Shown: piece by piece, positions 1-14,109 of the stretch
Layout of the letters: each line of letters begins with the position of its first letter
How positions within the stretch are numbered: the first letter of the stretch is position 1
From: Letharia columbiana
Lineage: Eukaryota; Ascomycota; Lecanoromycetes; Lecanorales; Parmeliaceae
Length of the DNA: 64,000 bases
NCBI RefSeq assembly: GCF_014066305.1
Contig: NW_023501055.1
Location: forward strand, 310,001-374,000
Direction: 5' to 3'
Notes under the pieces: model-generated
What the model was told of the DNA's origin: nothing
Seen by the model: the letters and a program-made list of their open reading frames with translations, nothing else
Database searches by the model: none
Translations under genes and position numbers: made by a program

Positions 1-3000
1 ATTAACGAATTATATTTAATATTATAATTAATTATTATATTAAGAGATATAGCGCTATTAGACGTATACTTACTTTATAAAAATAATATTATTAATTTAA
101 TTTAACTATAGAATATAAGGAAAATAATTTTATTTTCTTTAGATATAGATAATATCGTAATAAACGAGCGTATTATAATATAATTACTATAATAATAAAA
201 AGAATTTTTAAAAAAGAAGAGAGTAAATTAGAAAAGAATAATACTAAATATTTATTATTAAGCTAATTAATATTATATAACTAAAATCTTATTAAAATAA
301 AATACTATTTAAAGATAGATTAAGTTTAAACGTTAATTAGAAAGCTAACTAAAAAAAGAGATTAACTTCTTTTTGCTAATACGTATCGTAGAGCTATATA
401 TAAGCGCTTTTTTCTATATTTCAAATATACTTTAGATATTTATAGCTGTATATATACGCCCCCTTTCGTATTCTATACGTATTTTATATATTTCGATATT
501 CTTTATATACGCGGTATATCTATTAAAGATAATCTTATTAATCTAATTAATTTTTATTTAATTTTATATTTATTAGTTATAAGAAAAGCTCTTTATTCTA
601 ATATTATAACTTTATTAATTCGTTATTCTTAAACGTCGGGCCGTTTATAACTTATAATTAATTTACTTACTTTTTCTCTCCTTCTACTCTAAAGATAGAA
701 GAAGATATTATTCCTTTTTCGCCTTCGCCTATAATAAACTAATTATTATTTTTATAAAATTAAAAATATTAATTTAAAAACGAGATCGTCTAATTAAAAG
801 CGAAGAATATAATATTTTAATATTTTAATACTCGAGTAAAAGATATTATAATATTACTCGAATAAAAGAAAGTTATATTAATAAGAAAGATTTTAAAATT
901 TAAAAATAATCTTAATATAGCGAAAGGTTTAATTTCTATATATAGAAGATTTAGATAATAACTAGTTTAGCTAATTAAATTATTAAAGCGTTTAAGCTAG
1001 ATTCTAATTCTATATTAATACTTAATAAAATTTATTTAATAATTTTAAAATATTAATATACGTCTTTATTAATATAATTAGCGATTAGAATATTAATTAA
1101 ATAGATATAATCTCTAATTTTAATATTTAGAATAATATAATAGCGAATAAGTAATATTAAAGCGAATTAAATATATATTATATTAAGTAGAAAAGCGTTA
1201 ATAGCTAAGCTAATTAGAGTTTTAAATTAATTAAATTAAATATTAATTCTATATTAGCGTTATTATATACTCTTAAATATATAATTATTAATTATAATAT
1301 TAATTAGAAAGAATTAGTCTTTAATTTAAAATGTTAGAAATAATATAGCGATATATTATTAAAGCGATATAAGTTATTAAAGCGATATAAGTTTCTATTA
1401 TAACGAGAAGATAGGATTTATATATTAAATATTAATCTTATTTTATTTCTAATATTTTATTTATTTATATATCTTTTTTAATTTCTCTTTAAATATCTTA
1501 ATTTTAAAATATTAATTAGATCTTTATTTAGCGTAAGCTTAACTTTCTTAATTAACGATACTTAATATAAGATATTAATAAATATATTTCAATATAAAGA
1601 TAATAATAAATCTTACTTTCTTTTTAATATTAATAATAAAAAATAATAAATATAATAATAAATAAAGATAATATAAATTATATAGAATTAATCTAAACTT
1701 AATAATAATCGTTAATCTATTTATTAAGATTTAGAAATTAAAAAATTCTAGAAGTAAATATAATTTAACGAATGTGCGCTCGTTAGTTTTAGAGAGCTAT
1801 ATATTATTTATTATTACTACGATAAAATTCTAATTTATTTATTTATAGATTATAAAATAAGTAATATAATAGTATATATTAAGTTTAAGAGATATATTAA
1901 GAAATCTAATTTAAGTAGTTTATAATAAACGAATCTAATTAATAATTATAAAAATTAGATATATTTTTAAGCTAGACGATATAGATTATTAATAAATAAA
2001 ATAATAAATAGAATATCTAATTTACTATTTACTCTAGAAAAGATAATATTAAGATTTTCTTATAATACTAGAAAGTCGAAAGCTTATACGCGAAGACTTT
2101 CTAAAATAATTTTATCGCTAAATTATAAATATCGATATTTTATTTATAATTACTAATAATTCTAAGATATTATAACTTTTACATTATCTCGACTTTAATA
2201 TATAATTAAAGTTAATATCTACTATAAAGAATTAGCTAATAAAAAAAGCTATAAAGCTAGAGATAAAATTATTAAAAAATTTATTAATCGATAATATTAA
2301 AGTCTCTCTAGCTTTAGATTATTAGTTATTTTATAATTATTAATTATTTATAATAATCTTAATCTTTTTTATTAATATTAATTAATAATAATATAAGATT
2401 CTTATAGACTTTAAGTATATCGAAGGTAAATATATTAGCTAAAAACTTATAAGTATTATTAATTTAATTCTTATAGAATATAAGATTTAAAATTATATAT
2501 TTAAACTTATAACTAATAACGCCAGTAATAATAATATACTCTTCGAAGATTTAATTACTTATCTTTTTATTTCTATAATAAAAAACCCGCTTAATATTAA
2601 AGAATTTAAGTTCTTAAATTATTTATAATATATTCTTTATATAACGCACGTTATTTAACTAGTCTTAAAAGAACTTCTAGATAATATTAGAATTACTTTA
2701 ATAAATAAGAAATTTTAGAGAAGCTAGAGTAATAAAGAAGATAAGAATTAAATTTAAATAAATACGATTAGCTTATTAATAATCTTAATAAAAATATAAT
2801 ATTTCTTATTATTATTCTAATTATTATATTATTAATTATATTAAGATTTAAAAAATTATTATATATATTAATATTAGCGGCTAGCGTAAAGAGATCTTTT
2901 TTATATTATAAATTAAACGACTTTAAGATAAGAACGTTTTAATATTAGATAAATATTAATTTTCTAAAAAGAAGTAATATTATTAGAAACGCTTTTTTAA

Positions 3001-4689
3001 GCTCTTTTAGAATATTAAGACTTATTAAAATTTAATTTATTAGATATTAATCCGCGCTCTACTTCTTTATATTAATATTATATACTTTTTAAAAAATAGA
3101 TTAGCTATCTACTTAAGATTAAGTAATAAAGAATAATTATAAATAGAAACTATAGTCTAGACGTCTAAATAATTTTTAATTAATTTCTAATAGATTTAAT
3201 ATTTAATTTAACTTATTAGATTTTTTTATAAATTTATAAAATTAATAAGTAGAGAAAAGAAGATTATAATTTATTATATTTTTAACGTTTATAATTATCT
3301 ATTTAATTATATAGATAAAAAGCTTAGAAAATTAAGAAGAAAGAGAGTTTTTTAGAAAAAAGAACTTCTTAAAGCTTTTAAGGCGGCTCGCGAGAAATTA
3401 ACTATCTATTATAATCGAACTTAATTAGATTTAGACTATCTATATAAATAAGTTACACTTTTATATTTAAATTATAATAATATAAAGTTAAAGAAATTAA
3501 ATTAAAAGATTAATATTAGAAAGAAGTTATAAGCGAAGATCTATTAAAAAGTACTTAAAAGAATATTCTAAAATTATTAAAATATTAATATAAGTAGTTA
3601 ATTATAAAGAGCTAAGCGAATAAATTAATTAAATAAAAATATATTTAATTAAGCGATAGAATCTAAGATTAAGAATTTAGATAATAAGAATAAGTATAAT
3701 TAGCTTTAATAATATAGATAAAATAATAAGTCTTCTAATTATTATTCTAATTATAATCTTACTTTTAATCTTTATAAAGCTTCTTTTAATAATTTAGCGA
3801 ATCTTTTAATTCTAAAGTAATAAAAGAAATTAAAATCTAAATACGCTATAATTACTCGAATAACTTATAATATTCTTTATTCTCTCGCGGGGGCTATTAC
3901 GTGTAAGCGATACTTCTTAATAACTAAAAGATATTATAATACTTAGAAGTATTATTTATTAGCGATATTTCATACTTTAATAATAGTTCTTTATATAAAG
4001 TATTAAGAAAACGAGCTTAAATAAGCTAGATTTAATCTTAAAGGAGATCTTAGTATATTAAATTAGATTAAAAGAGCTAATAGTACTTTACGTGAAAATT
4101 TAATTAATAATTATAATAATTATATTAGCGAAGATAATAAGCTTATAAAAAGTATTTCGATAAATTTAATATTTATAAATTTATTAAGATATATTATTAA
4201 TACTTTATAATATATAAAGATATAATTAATAAATTTATAATTAGAGAGAGTTAGTAATAATAAATCTAATCTCGATAAAAAGATCTAAAATAACTCGAGA
4301 AGCGAATCTATTTATAAATAATTAATAAGTTTAATTAAATAAAAATAAATTTAGAATATTTAAAAGAATCGCGATAAAGTAGAATAGAAAAGTGGCGGAG
4401 AGTTCGAGAGAAGAACGAATATAAAGTTTATTAAGCTTATTTAACGCGTTAAAGCAAATATATAAATAGAGATAATTATAAAATTTTATTCTTATAATAT
4501 TTAAAGATTTAAAATTTAGAATATTCTTTTATATTATAATTTTAAAAAGAAGAATAGAGACGCTTATAGTTTTAATTATTATTCTAATTATTACTATTAA
4601 TAAGAAGATAAATTATTATATTAAATTACTCTTTATATTCCCTTTCTCTCAATAAAGAAGAATAAATATATTCTATATATCTCAGTCGG

Positions 4690-4880
4690 ATTATTCTATA
4701 AATATAGAAATCTTAATCGAGATATTTTATATATATATTATTTCATAGTATAATATCACAAATATACTATATCGTGGAATATCCCGCTAAGATCTCGAAC
4801 CCATATCAGAAAAATGAAATGATATTCGATCCTACTTATATTATACCCGGGTATAATATGATATCACTTGATATGAAATA
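4690..4880. other. Less-RIPped insert truncating a Gypsy reverse transcriptase
   Basis: The Gypsy reverse-transcriptase reading on the minus strand stops making sense near 4,880. It is followed by about 190 bp that retains CpA dinucleotides, includes cccgggtataatatg, and has imperfect inverted similarity between its two ends (both include a tttcat...tataatat pattern). This fits a small later insertion. No target-site duplication could be fixed by eye. Confidence 0.3.
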
Positions 4881-7570
4881 TTCTATAAGATATATCATAC
4901 CTTTCTAGCCAGTAATTCTCGCTATCGAGGTATATATATAGTTTATTAAACGCGGCTATAATATTTAATCGAGTAAGATATTTACATCCCTAGATCCTTA
5001 CTAAAACCTCATCTATTAATGAAATTAAATATCGATTTCTTTTAGTAATAGCGTTTAGCTTTCGATAGTCTATATAAAAATATAATCCTTTATTTAGCTT
5101 TTCCGCGAATAGAATAGATGAGGCGAATAGTGCATAGCTTGATATTATAAATCCCTTCTTTAAATATTTATCCAGATACTTCTTTATCTATTTCAATTTA
5201 TATCCCAATATTAAATAGATTCTACTTTTCGAAAATTTCGTTTTATCGAAGCTATCGTTAAATTTCAGCTTATGATTATAAGAACGATATAAAGAAAATA
5301 TATCCGTCTTAGCTCTATTAAAAACATCGAGATAGTTATAATACTTCGTAGATAGCTTATATTTCACCTTCTTAGAATTAATCTCGTCGATACTATTAAT
5401 CTAAATAAGACAATTAAAACCGTAATGCCTTTTATATTTCTTTTCTAAGTTATAGAGATAGAGTTTATTAATTAATATACGAGAACCGCGAGGTATTTAG
5501 TTAATAGGAGGTATATATAATATTGGCGAGTTATTATAGATCTCATTCATTATTAATATAAATAATTTATTATCTTTTTCACGAGCTAGTTAATAGTAGA
5601 CCGCTATATTAATCTTAGCGATATTAATAGACTTAGACTTCTTACTATTCTCATCCTTATTTAATAAAAAGATATTTAAATTAGTCTCGCTATCGCAAAT
5701 AGATAAGAGAGGGCTTTATCGTTTTAGTATAATAGGTAGAGAAGTAAGTAATATAGATAATCGTAGCTTCGAAGTTAATAGAAAGAAGAGTTCGTTTATT
5801 ATTAATATCTAATTATTATTATAATTATATTAATCGAGTAGAAAGAATATCTTATTCTATAATATATTAAGAACTATTCTATATTTATTTATCTAAGATT
5901 TTCTAACTATTATATCGTATTTTAATAATATAATTAGTATTAGATATATTTCTTCTCGATAGTCTTCTACTATTATTATTAAGAGTAAGTAGTATATAAT
6001 TAGTCGTTTTATAATCTAGTTATTATAATCTCTTAATAATTTAGATTATAATAGTAAGAGTGATTTTAGATATAAAACCTTATATATCGCTAAAATTAAG
6101 AACTCGTTTATAACTATATAAGTATCGATATATTTACTATTTATAAGAGAGTTCTTAAGTAGATAGATTCTTTCTTATAAGAAAAGCGTAACTTATATAC
6201 GAAAAAAACGATGTGCTAGAGCGTCGTTAAAGATATCTATTAGATATACTTTATAAATACCTCTTACCGTAACTTTAGAAGAGACTATTCGTTTTTCGAA
6301 TTCGAAGAAAAATCGTCGCTACCCGTAATATCGACGTTATCGATTTCGAATTCTTCATCTATTTTCATCGCGTGAAGTCGTACCTTCTCGAAGGCCTTTT
6401 TATCGACCTCGATTTAGATAGTTATTATATAATTCTTTTAGTAGTAGTCTTTCTTACCGCAGTTATAGTATATTAGTTCTCTTAATTTTAAATCGATTAT
6501 AATATTTAGAGGCGTAGTAATTATACTTAAACTAAACCCGATAACGGATATAAGGCGTATATTAGCCGCGGATACTATCGTCGATATTTATATTATAGTT
6601 AACTTAATAATAGTCTTTATAAACTTAAAATTCTTATAATTAATACGTTATAAGTTATTCAGCTTTCGAAAATATTCTTTTATAGCCTTTAAGATAGTAA
6701 AACCTTCTATAACCTACTATATCTTCTTTAATTTCTTTCTTAGTTTTTTAAAAAGATAGTTCTCTAGTATAAGAATTTCGTTATAGCTAAGAATAATACC
6801 TAGTTAAATAAAGTCTAAATAGAAATTAATAAAGGGTTAAGTTCCTTGCTATAAAGTATATATATTATATAATATATTACTACGTCGATTTAAGTTCTCA
6901 TAAATATTAGCTAACTTATTTATAATCTTAATAAAAGACTAATATAGATTAATAAAATTTCGAAGTCTTCTATATATAATATACTATATAGTTTTATCGT
7001 CGAATTATAAGACTATATAGGCTATCTTAAAGTTCTTAATAAGATAATAATCGCTATTAATCTTGAATTTTTATTCTATTCTAGAGAATTAGTCGTTCTA
7101 AATAAGATTAGTATCGTCGATAAATAGAGATAGATCTAAGACCTTAACTAATTTATCTTTTAATTATTTAGATATATATTTCTCCTTAATCGAGAATAGT
7201 TATAAGTCTTTTATCGATTATATATTAAGACTATTAACTTTTCGCTATAAGAAAATTAGATTCTTCTAAAAGTCTTAGACTAGTTAATTTACTATAAGAG
7301 CGTAGTCTACTAACGATTAGCTAGCGAACATAGACTATAAAAGACGTAATATCATTATAGAATTTAATAGTATATTTAATAGTAAAACTAATCTCTAAGA
7401 AATATTAAAACTTCGAGAGATATACGAAGTAGATCTATATTCGTTAAGCTTCTAGATATATAAGACACATTATTAAAACTAAACTCTAAAAGAAACTCTA
7501 ATATAGTATATACGATATCGACGTCTTAATATAAGTAGCGTCAAGGCCCTATAACGTATTAAATCTAATA
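4880..7570 (-). mobile_element. RIP-destroyed Ty3/Gypsy retrotransposon, copy 1 (5' half)
   Basis: Reading the minus strand from right to left gives a presumptive 5' LTR (7,309-7,570), a gag zinc knuckle (YNCGKKDYY near 6,425-6,475) and the N-terminal half of a Gypsy reverse transcriptase (5,300-4,880) with the recognisable stretches KKGFIISSYALFASSILFA and YIDYRKLNAITKRNRY. Stops replace glutamines and Arg/Cys codons are altered, as expected from RIP. The catalytic palm, RNase H and integrase are not seen: the element is truncated near 4,880. It is non-functional. Confidence 0.75.
7309..7570 (-). repeat. Gypsy LTR copy (starts TATTAGATTT)
   Basis: The roughly 260-bp sequence is clearly homologous to 36,588-36,846 in the same orientation. 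The other copy starts TGTTAGGCC when read on the minus strand; here this has become TATTAGATT by C-to-T/G-to-A change. It lies immediately upstream (minus sense) of gag-like sequence in both copies, so I read it as a 5' LTR. No matching 3' LTR was seen. Confidence 0.6.
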
Positions 7571-8344
7571 ATTATCTCTTCTTTTAAGCCCTAGTTCTTA
7601 GATATCTAATAAAAAAAATAGAATATTTATTAAAAAACCTTTAAACCCTAGTAGGGAAATAAGAGAAAAGAGTTAATCTATTAAAATTACGATATTATTC
7701 TAATAACGTAATAGAATTAACCCTTACGCGTCGTAGGCGCGTTACTAATATATTATATAATAATATTAATACTACCTTTAAGAATAATATCGCTTCTATA
7801 ATACTAATTAATAATAATCTATAATAAGTCGACGCGTTTAATATCGGCGTTTTTATAGCGCTAGTTAATAGCCTCTATAGCGAATAATATTAGATTTAAG
7901 AACTTATAATAAACTCTCGAAAATCTAATAGATAAAAGAAGAGAGAAGAGTTCTTCTATAAATAACGTTATTTCTATAGCGTATTATATTTATAGCGAAG
8001 TAATATAATAATAATCTTTATTATAGAGAATTCGAAGGGAAGTAACTAATAAAGCGATACGTTCGTGATAACGCCCTCGATTATTAATTAATAAAAATAG
8101 TAGAAATAATAATAATAGCTAGGTAACGCGGTCTTATAGGTAATAGCAAAATATTATCACGTTATTACTATCTACGTTACTAGATATTACTCGCTAGTAA
8201 TAGCGCTATAATAAAAGATATAAAAACCTCTTTTAGATTATTTATTTTTATTCTTTATAACTTTTAACGTCTCTCTTATAAGTGCTTATTCTAGCGCTAT
8301 AACGTTAATATTAATACTAATATAAATATAATATATCTTATTAC

Positions 8345-8470
8345 ATCTATAAATCTAAAAAGTTTCTTTTTATACGATTTCCGCCGAGTTCGTATTATAA
8401 GTACGATTTAGTACGATTTAGTCTATTAAGTAGACTTTATTTATATTTAATTCTTTTTACTAGTTTAGTA
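8345..8470. mobile_element. MITE-family end fragment
   Basis: This 125-bp stretch begins ATCTATAAATCTAAAAAGTT and matches the reverse complement of 29,410-29,539 along its length, including the doubled acgatttag motif, with C-to-T/G-to-A differences. It is one terminal part of the MITE-like family described at 28,957-29,539. I could not find its partner end. Confidence 0.6.
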
Positions 8471-11400
8471 ATTAAATATAGTAAACTTCGCGTTTAGTAA
8501 GTTAAGATAGTATTTATTTAAGTTAATTAGATTTTAAAGCGACTATAAGCTATTAATTTAATAGTATATATTTAAAAATTCGAGAAATTATATATAAGAT
8601 AGATTTTTTAAATTATTTAAATTAGATAATATTATTAATAATAATAATATCTATTAAAAGTTTAATTTAACTAATTAAATATATATTAAAGAGATTTTCG
8701 AGATTATTCGAGTTAAATAGTATTATTAATTATAATAATATTTATAAAAATTCTAGATTAGCTAGTCTCGCTAGTAATATTAATATTTATAGCGTATTTA
8801 AATTAAACGATATCGTCGATTATAACGACGTCTCTAGAGTATTTAATTCAAATTAAATTTAATACCTCTAGATATCTAATAAAAATTATCGATTTAAGAT
8901 TTATCGCGATATCTTATTATAATATTAATAATATTTATAATCTCTAAAATATAGATTCTTAAATAATTAAAATTTTAAGCGCTATAGCGATACTTAATTC
9001 TTTATTAATTCTTATTTAATTCGCTTAATAGATAAAGAGATTAATCTTTTCTATTCTATTTACTACGCTATATATTCTTTATATTTTTCCTTCTTATTTA
9101 ATATAACTTTATTAATTTATAAATACTTATTCTCTTTATAGATTATCTCTTTTCTTATTCGCTATAGTAAAGCTATAGACGATATATTAAAGTTTAATCT
9201 TTTTTATCTATTCTCTCTACTTATCGAGATATAGAAGTATTTATACTTCGAGCTTAGAGAGATTTAAGTTCTAATTATTATTTATTAAATCGATTTCTTT
9301 CTATTTAGTTATTTTACGTATTAATTATTTCTTAATAACTCGCGAGATTCTCTTATTATCTTCGAATAGACTTAAATTTAATCTCTTAAATAATTTAATA
9401 TTAGCGAATTTTAATATAACTTCTCTTAAAGCGCTTACGAAGCTTAATTCCTCGATAATATTATTTAGCGAATTCTTATATAAGTTATTTAATTTAGAGA
9501 ATCTCTATATCTTTCTTATTAATCTAGATTATATCTTTAGAATACGCTATTATAATATATAGTATATAATAAGCCTTTTCTATTATCTTATATCTCTCTA
9601 AAACTTCTTAATATACTTATATATTTCTAAGAAGTATTATAATTATATAAGTAGTAAAATAATAATAAAGAGCTTATCTTCGACTTTCTTATTATTTTAT
9701 CTTTTAATATAAAAATATTTAGAATTATAGTTCTTTAGATTATAATAAAAAGCGGTTATTATAAGAATTATAATATCGTTAAATAAGAGTAATTAAAGAT
9801 ACTTACTTCTTTATCTAAATTCGAGAAATACTCTCTTATTATAAAAGAAAATTTTATATAATAATATAACTATTAATTAAAATAAGAAGTATTTTTTATT
9901 CTAGAGACTATTAGCTAAAGAAGTTAATCGACTTAAATTTTATAAAATATATTATATTTTATCTATTTTATAAATCTTAATATATAAATTAAAGATCGAC
10001 TAATAAATCGCTAATTATCGTTTTTAAATCTTTAAGCGATAACGTTATATAGGCCTTAAGATAAGATTAAATAATATCTCGAATTTTCTTTATTAAGATC
10101 GAATAAAAATCGCCTATATAGTTAAAAAGCTATATTCTTATTAGAAAGAGTTTAAAGTATTAATAGTAATAATTAATTAAAAGTATTAATATCTTTCTTA
10201 CCTCGAAACTTATAGATTAATTATTAATATTTCGTATAAATCGAGTATTCTTATAGAGTTATTATCTCTAATTTCTTTATATTTTAATTATTACTTAATT
10301 AAGCGCGTTAATATAATACTTCGACTAGAGACTTAACTCTTAAAGATCTAAATATTTAAAATCTTCGCTAGTTATAATTATTATAAATAAGATAACTCTT
10401 ATCGCCTCGAATATATTAAGATACTCTTTCTTAATATTATAATCGCGCTCTTTTTATTATATTAAATTATTCTAAAGCGCGATCTAACGATTATCTTTAT
10501 TTAAGTTATCTTATAAAGTATAATCTATATATCTTTCTTTATTCTAATCTATCGACGATATATAATTTAATATTATTAGAGATACTAATAAAGCTCTAAA
10601 TTCCCTTATCTTATTTAATAGAGCGTATTAACGAGAAGCTTAAATAAGCTATATATTAATAACGCGGCTTTAATATAATAATATCTAACGACTCTATTTA
10701 GCGTAATACTTTTTAATATCAAATTATCTATAGCGATTTAATTATTATTCTACTATATTTAGAATATATACTTATTCTTATATTAAAGTCTTATATAAAG
10801 TACTCTAGCTTCGTTATTATAAAGATAACTTCTCTTAATAAGTTATTTTCTATTTTAACTTAGTATATATTTATTAATCTAGATATTTAATTATATAATA
10901 TATTCTTACTTCGCCTTATTAATTTTAATTCTTCGTCGTTAATAAGAATTATTTTAAATTCTATAATTTATATTAACTAGTTTATATTAATATTATTTAA
11001 TTTTAAAACTAATTAATTAATAATTAATATTATTATTTTTTATTCTAGATTTAATAATTTTAATACTTAATCGAAATTCGAATAAAAGTCTTTCTATCGC
11101 TTTCTATTAAGATATTAACTTAATAAAAAATATAAATTAAATAAGAATATATCGAGTTTACGATCTTCGCCTTTATCTTCGACTTTAAAAGAGAGATCTT
11201 TTTTAATATTTATAATAGTATATAAAATTAAAAGAGTATCGTTAATATTAAGAGAAGCTTTATTATATATAGTAATTATAATTATTAATAATTTCTTTAT
11301 CTTCTATAAATTAATAGAGTTATTTAAGAATTTATTATCGTCGTAATTAGATACTATATATATATTCTTCTTAAGCTTATATATTCTATAACGTTTAGAC

Positions 11401-14109
11401 GATCTAAGATCTATTTATCTATATTCTTTAACGCGTCTTTTTCTCTTATTAATCTTCTTTATTTTACTCGCTTTCTATTAATATATAGTTAATAATATCT
11501 TCGCGAATAAGTAGATTATAATTTACATTTCCTATCTCTTTAGCTTTCTTCTCTCTTCTAGCGTTTTTAACCTTCTTTATTATTATTCTCTTTTTCGTAT
11601 TTTATTTTAAAGTCTTTATAATCTCTATAATTTAGATGTAGTAGACTTACTTAATAGAATATAAAGTATTATAAATCTTTTATCGTTATTAGAAATTAGA
11701 ATAAAATCGATATTAAACGCTAAAGATAATAATAAATAAAATATAAAAGTAAATATATTTAAATAGATAAAAAAATAAAAGGGTAAAGAGAAGTTATTAA
11801 TTTGAAAAGAGGGGTTATTAATTAACGCGTTTTCAACTTATTTAAATTAAAACGCGTTAAATCTCTATTTAAATTCGATTATTTATTTAATTTAAATACT
11901 TTATCTAAACTAAATAATATTTCTATTAATAATTTCTATTTAAATTAAATAAATTTTCTATTAATAATTAACGTCAAGTTAATTATTATTTATTATTAAA
12001 TATTATTACCCTAATTATACTTTTTTATTTACTTCTTTATTCTCGAGTATTTTTTTATAAATAATATATATTTTAGTATATATAACTATAAATCTTTTAA
12101 TATAAATATTTATCGATAACGATTACTTCGATATATCGATAATATATTTTATCTCTTAGATAGCGTTATATATAAAGCTATAATTTACGTAATTATCGAT
12201 AATAGTATTATTATAAACTTTATAACTATTAAAAATAATATATAATTCTTTTTAACGACTTAAAGCTATTTTATATATAATAGTATATTTCTACTATAAT
12301 TAATATCGCCTTTTTATAATCTCTATTAATAGAATATAGAGATTAAATATTAGCTTTAACGTCTTTTATATTATCTCTCTCTATTTAATAAAGATTACGT
12401 ATTTTCTTTAATCGAAGTCTACTAAGATATAGTCTATAAAGAAAACTTATATTAGCGAATTTTCTAAAAGTTATTTAAGTTTAATATTATTAAATAACGC
12501 GAGGCGCTAGCTATATTAGAGATAGATATTTTATATTATATAAAGTATAAAGAGATATTTAGAGAAAGTAGAGATTATAGATTATTTTAATAAGATAGAT
12601 TCTTTATATTATAGAATTTCTTAAAACTAATTAAGCTTTAAAGAATATAACGATTATAATATAAATATCTAACTATTTCTTATATATATATATACTACGA
12701 CTTCGAATTCTTTTATTAATAGTGAGAATAATCGATTTAGGCTATTATATCGCTTTATATATTTCTCTTAATATCTTCGTTATCTTTTTCTTTTCTTAAA
12801 ATAAACGATCTCTTCGCGTATTAATAATAATAGATATATATAAAAAATAAATACTTACTTATCTAATATTCTTTAATTATAAAAGATATAAGATTCTAAT
12901 CTCGCTTATATATCGATAATATAATTATCTTAAACTTTCGAGAATAATTAATCTTAATATCTTTATTATTAATATAATATATAATTTAATCTATTATAGC
13001 GTTATATACTTTATCTTCTTTTAATATATTTATAAATATATTAAAATCGATATTATTTATTATAACGCGAATTAATATCTAAATTTTAATAATATTAAGA
13101 GACGATATTAGTATATCGATTATAGTTTTTCTTAAATATATATAAAAACTAGCTCGATTAAAGATATATAATTATAATATAAAATCGACGTTATTAATAG
13201 AGATAAATCGTTTATTTAGCCGCCTACGTTTATAAGTCTATATATATATATAATTAATTTTTATAGCTATACTTAATTCGTAATTACTTAATTATTTCCT
13301 TAAAATATTAAATATAAAGACTTTCGAAAAGATATTCTTTAATTATTTAAAGATTTTATTAAGCTTTATTTAATTATAGAGAATATTAAACGCGCTCTTA
13401 ATTAGATATCTCTTTTTTATCTCTTATTTTAAAAAGAAGCGAATCTTTTTATAATTAGACTCTTCTATTATTAAATTATATAAGATAATTAATATTATTT
13501 AAATTCTTAAATTAATATTAATATAGAATAATTTAGATAAGATAGATAAAGATAACGCGATATTAATTTATAAAGACTTATATTTTATATCTAAAATTAA
13601 TTAAATTCTAGAATTCTAGAAGAAGTAGAATAATTTTAGAGAAGAATATATTAGAAAGAATATTATAGAATTAATAGAGATTCTAATTTAGAAATAGATC
13701 TTACGAGTCGACCTTTATCTAATAAACTCTATTATATTATTTATTCTATTTATTTAAGAAATTAATTAATAATCGAGTTAAATAGTCGAAGTCGAATAAT
13801 ATAATATAAAGTTAAACTATACTATATATTATTTAGATATTTAAAATATCTATTTAAGAATAATATATATCTTCTCTAATCTCTCTATTTATTATATATC
13901 TAAATTATCTTATCTTTTACTTCTTTATCTATATCGTTATTCTTATACTTATTATAAATATTAATTCTCGAATTAAGTATCTTTTATTCGATTTTTTTAT
14001 TTAAAATCTTCTTATCTAGATCTTATAAATTATTTAATATTAAATTATAATTATATATTAAAATAATATAAAAGCTTTAGAATAATCGAGTATATTTATA
14101 AATAGTATA

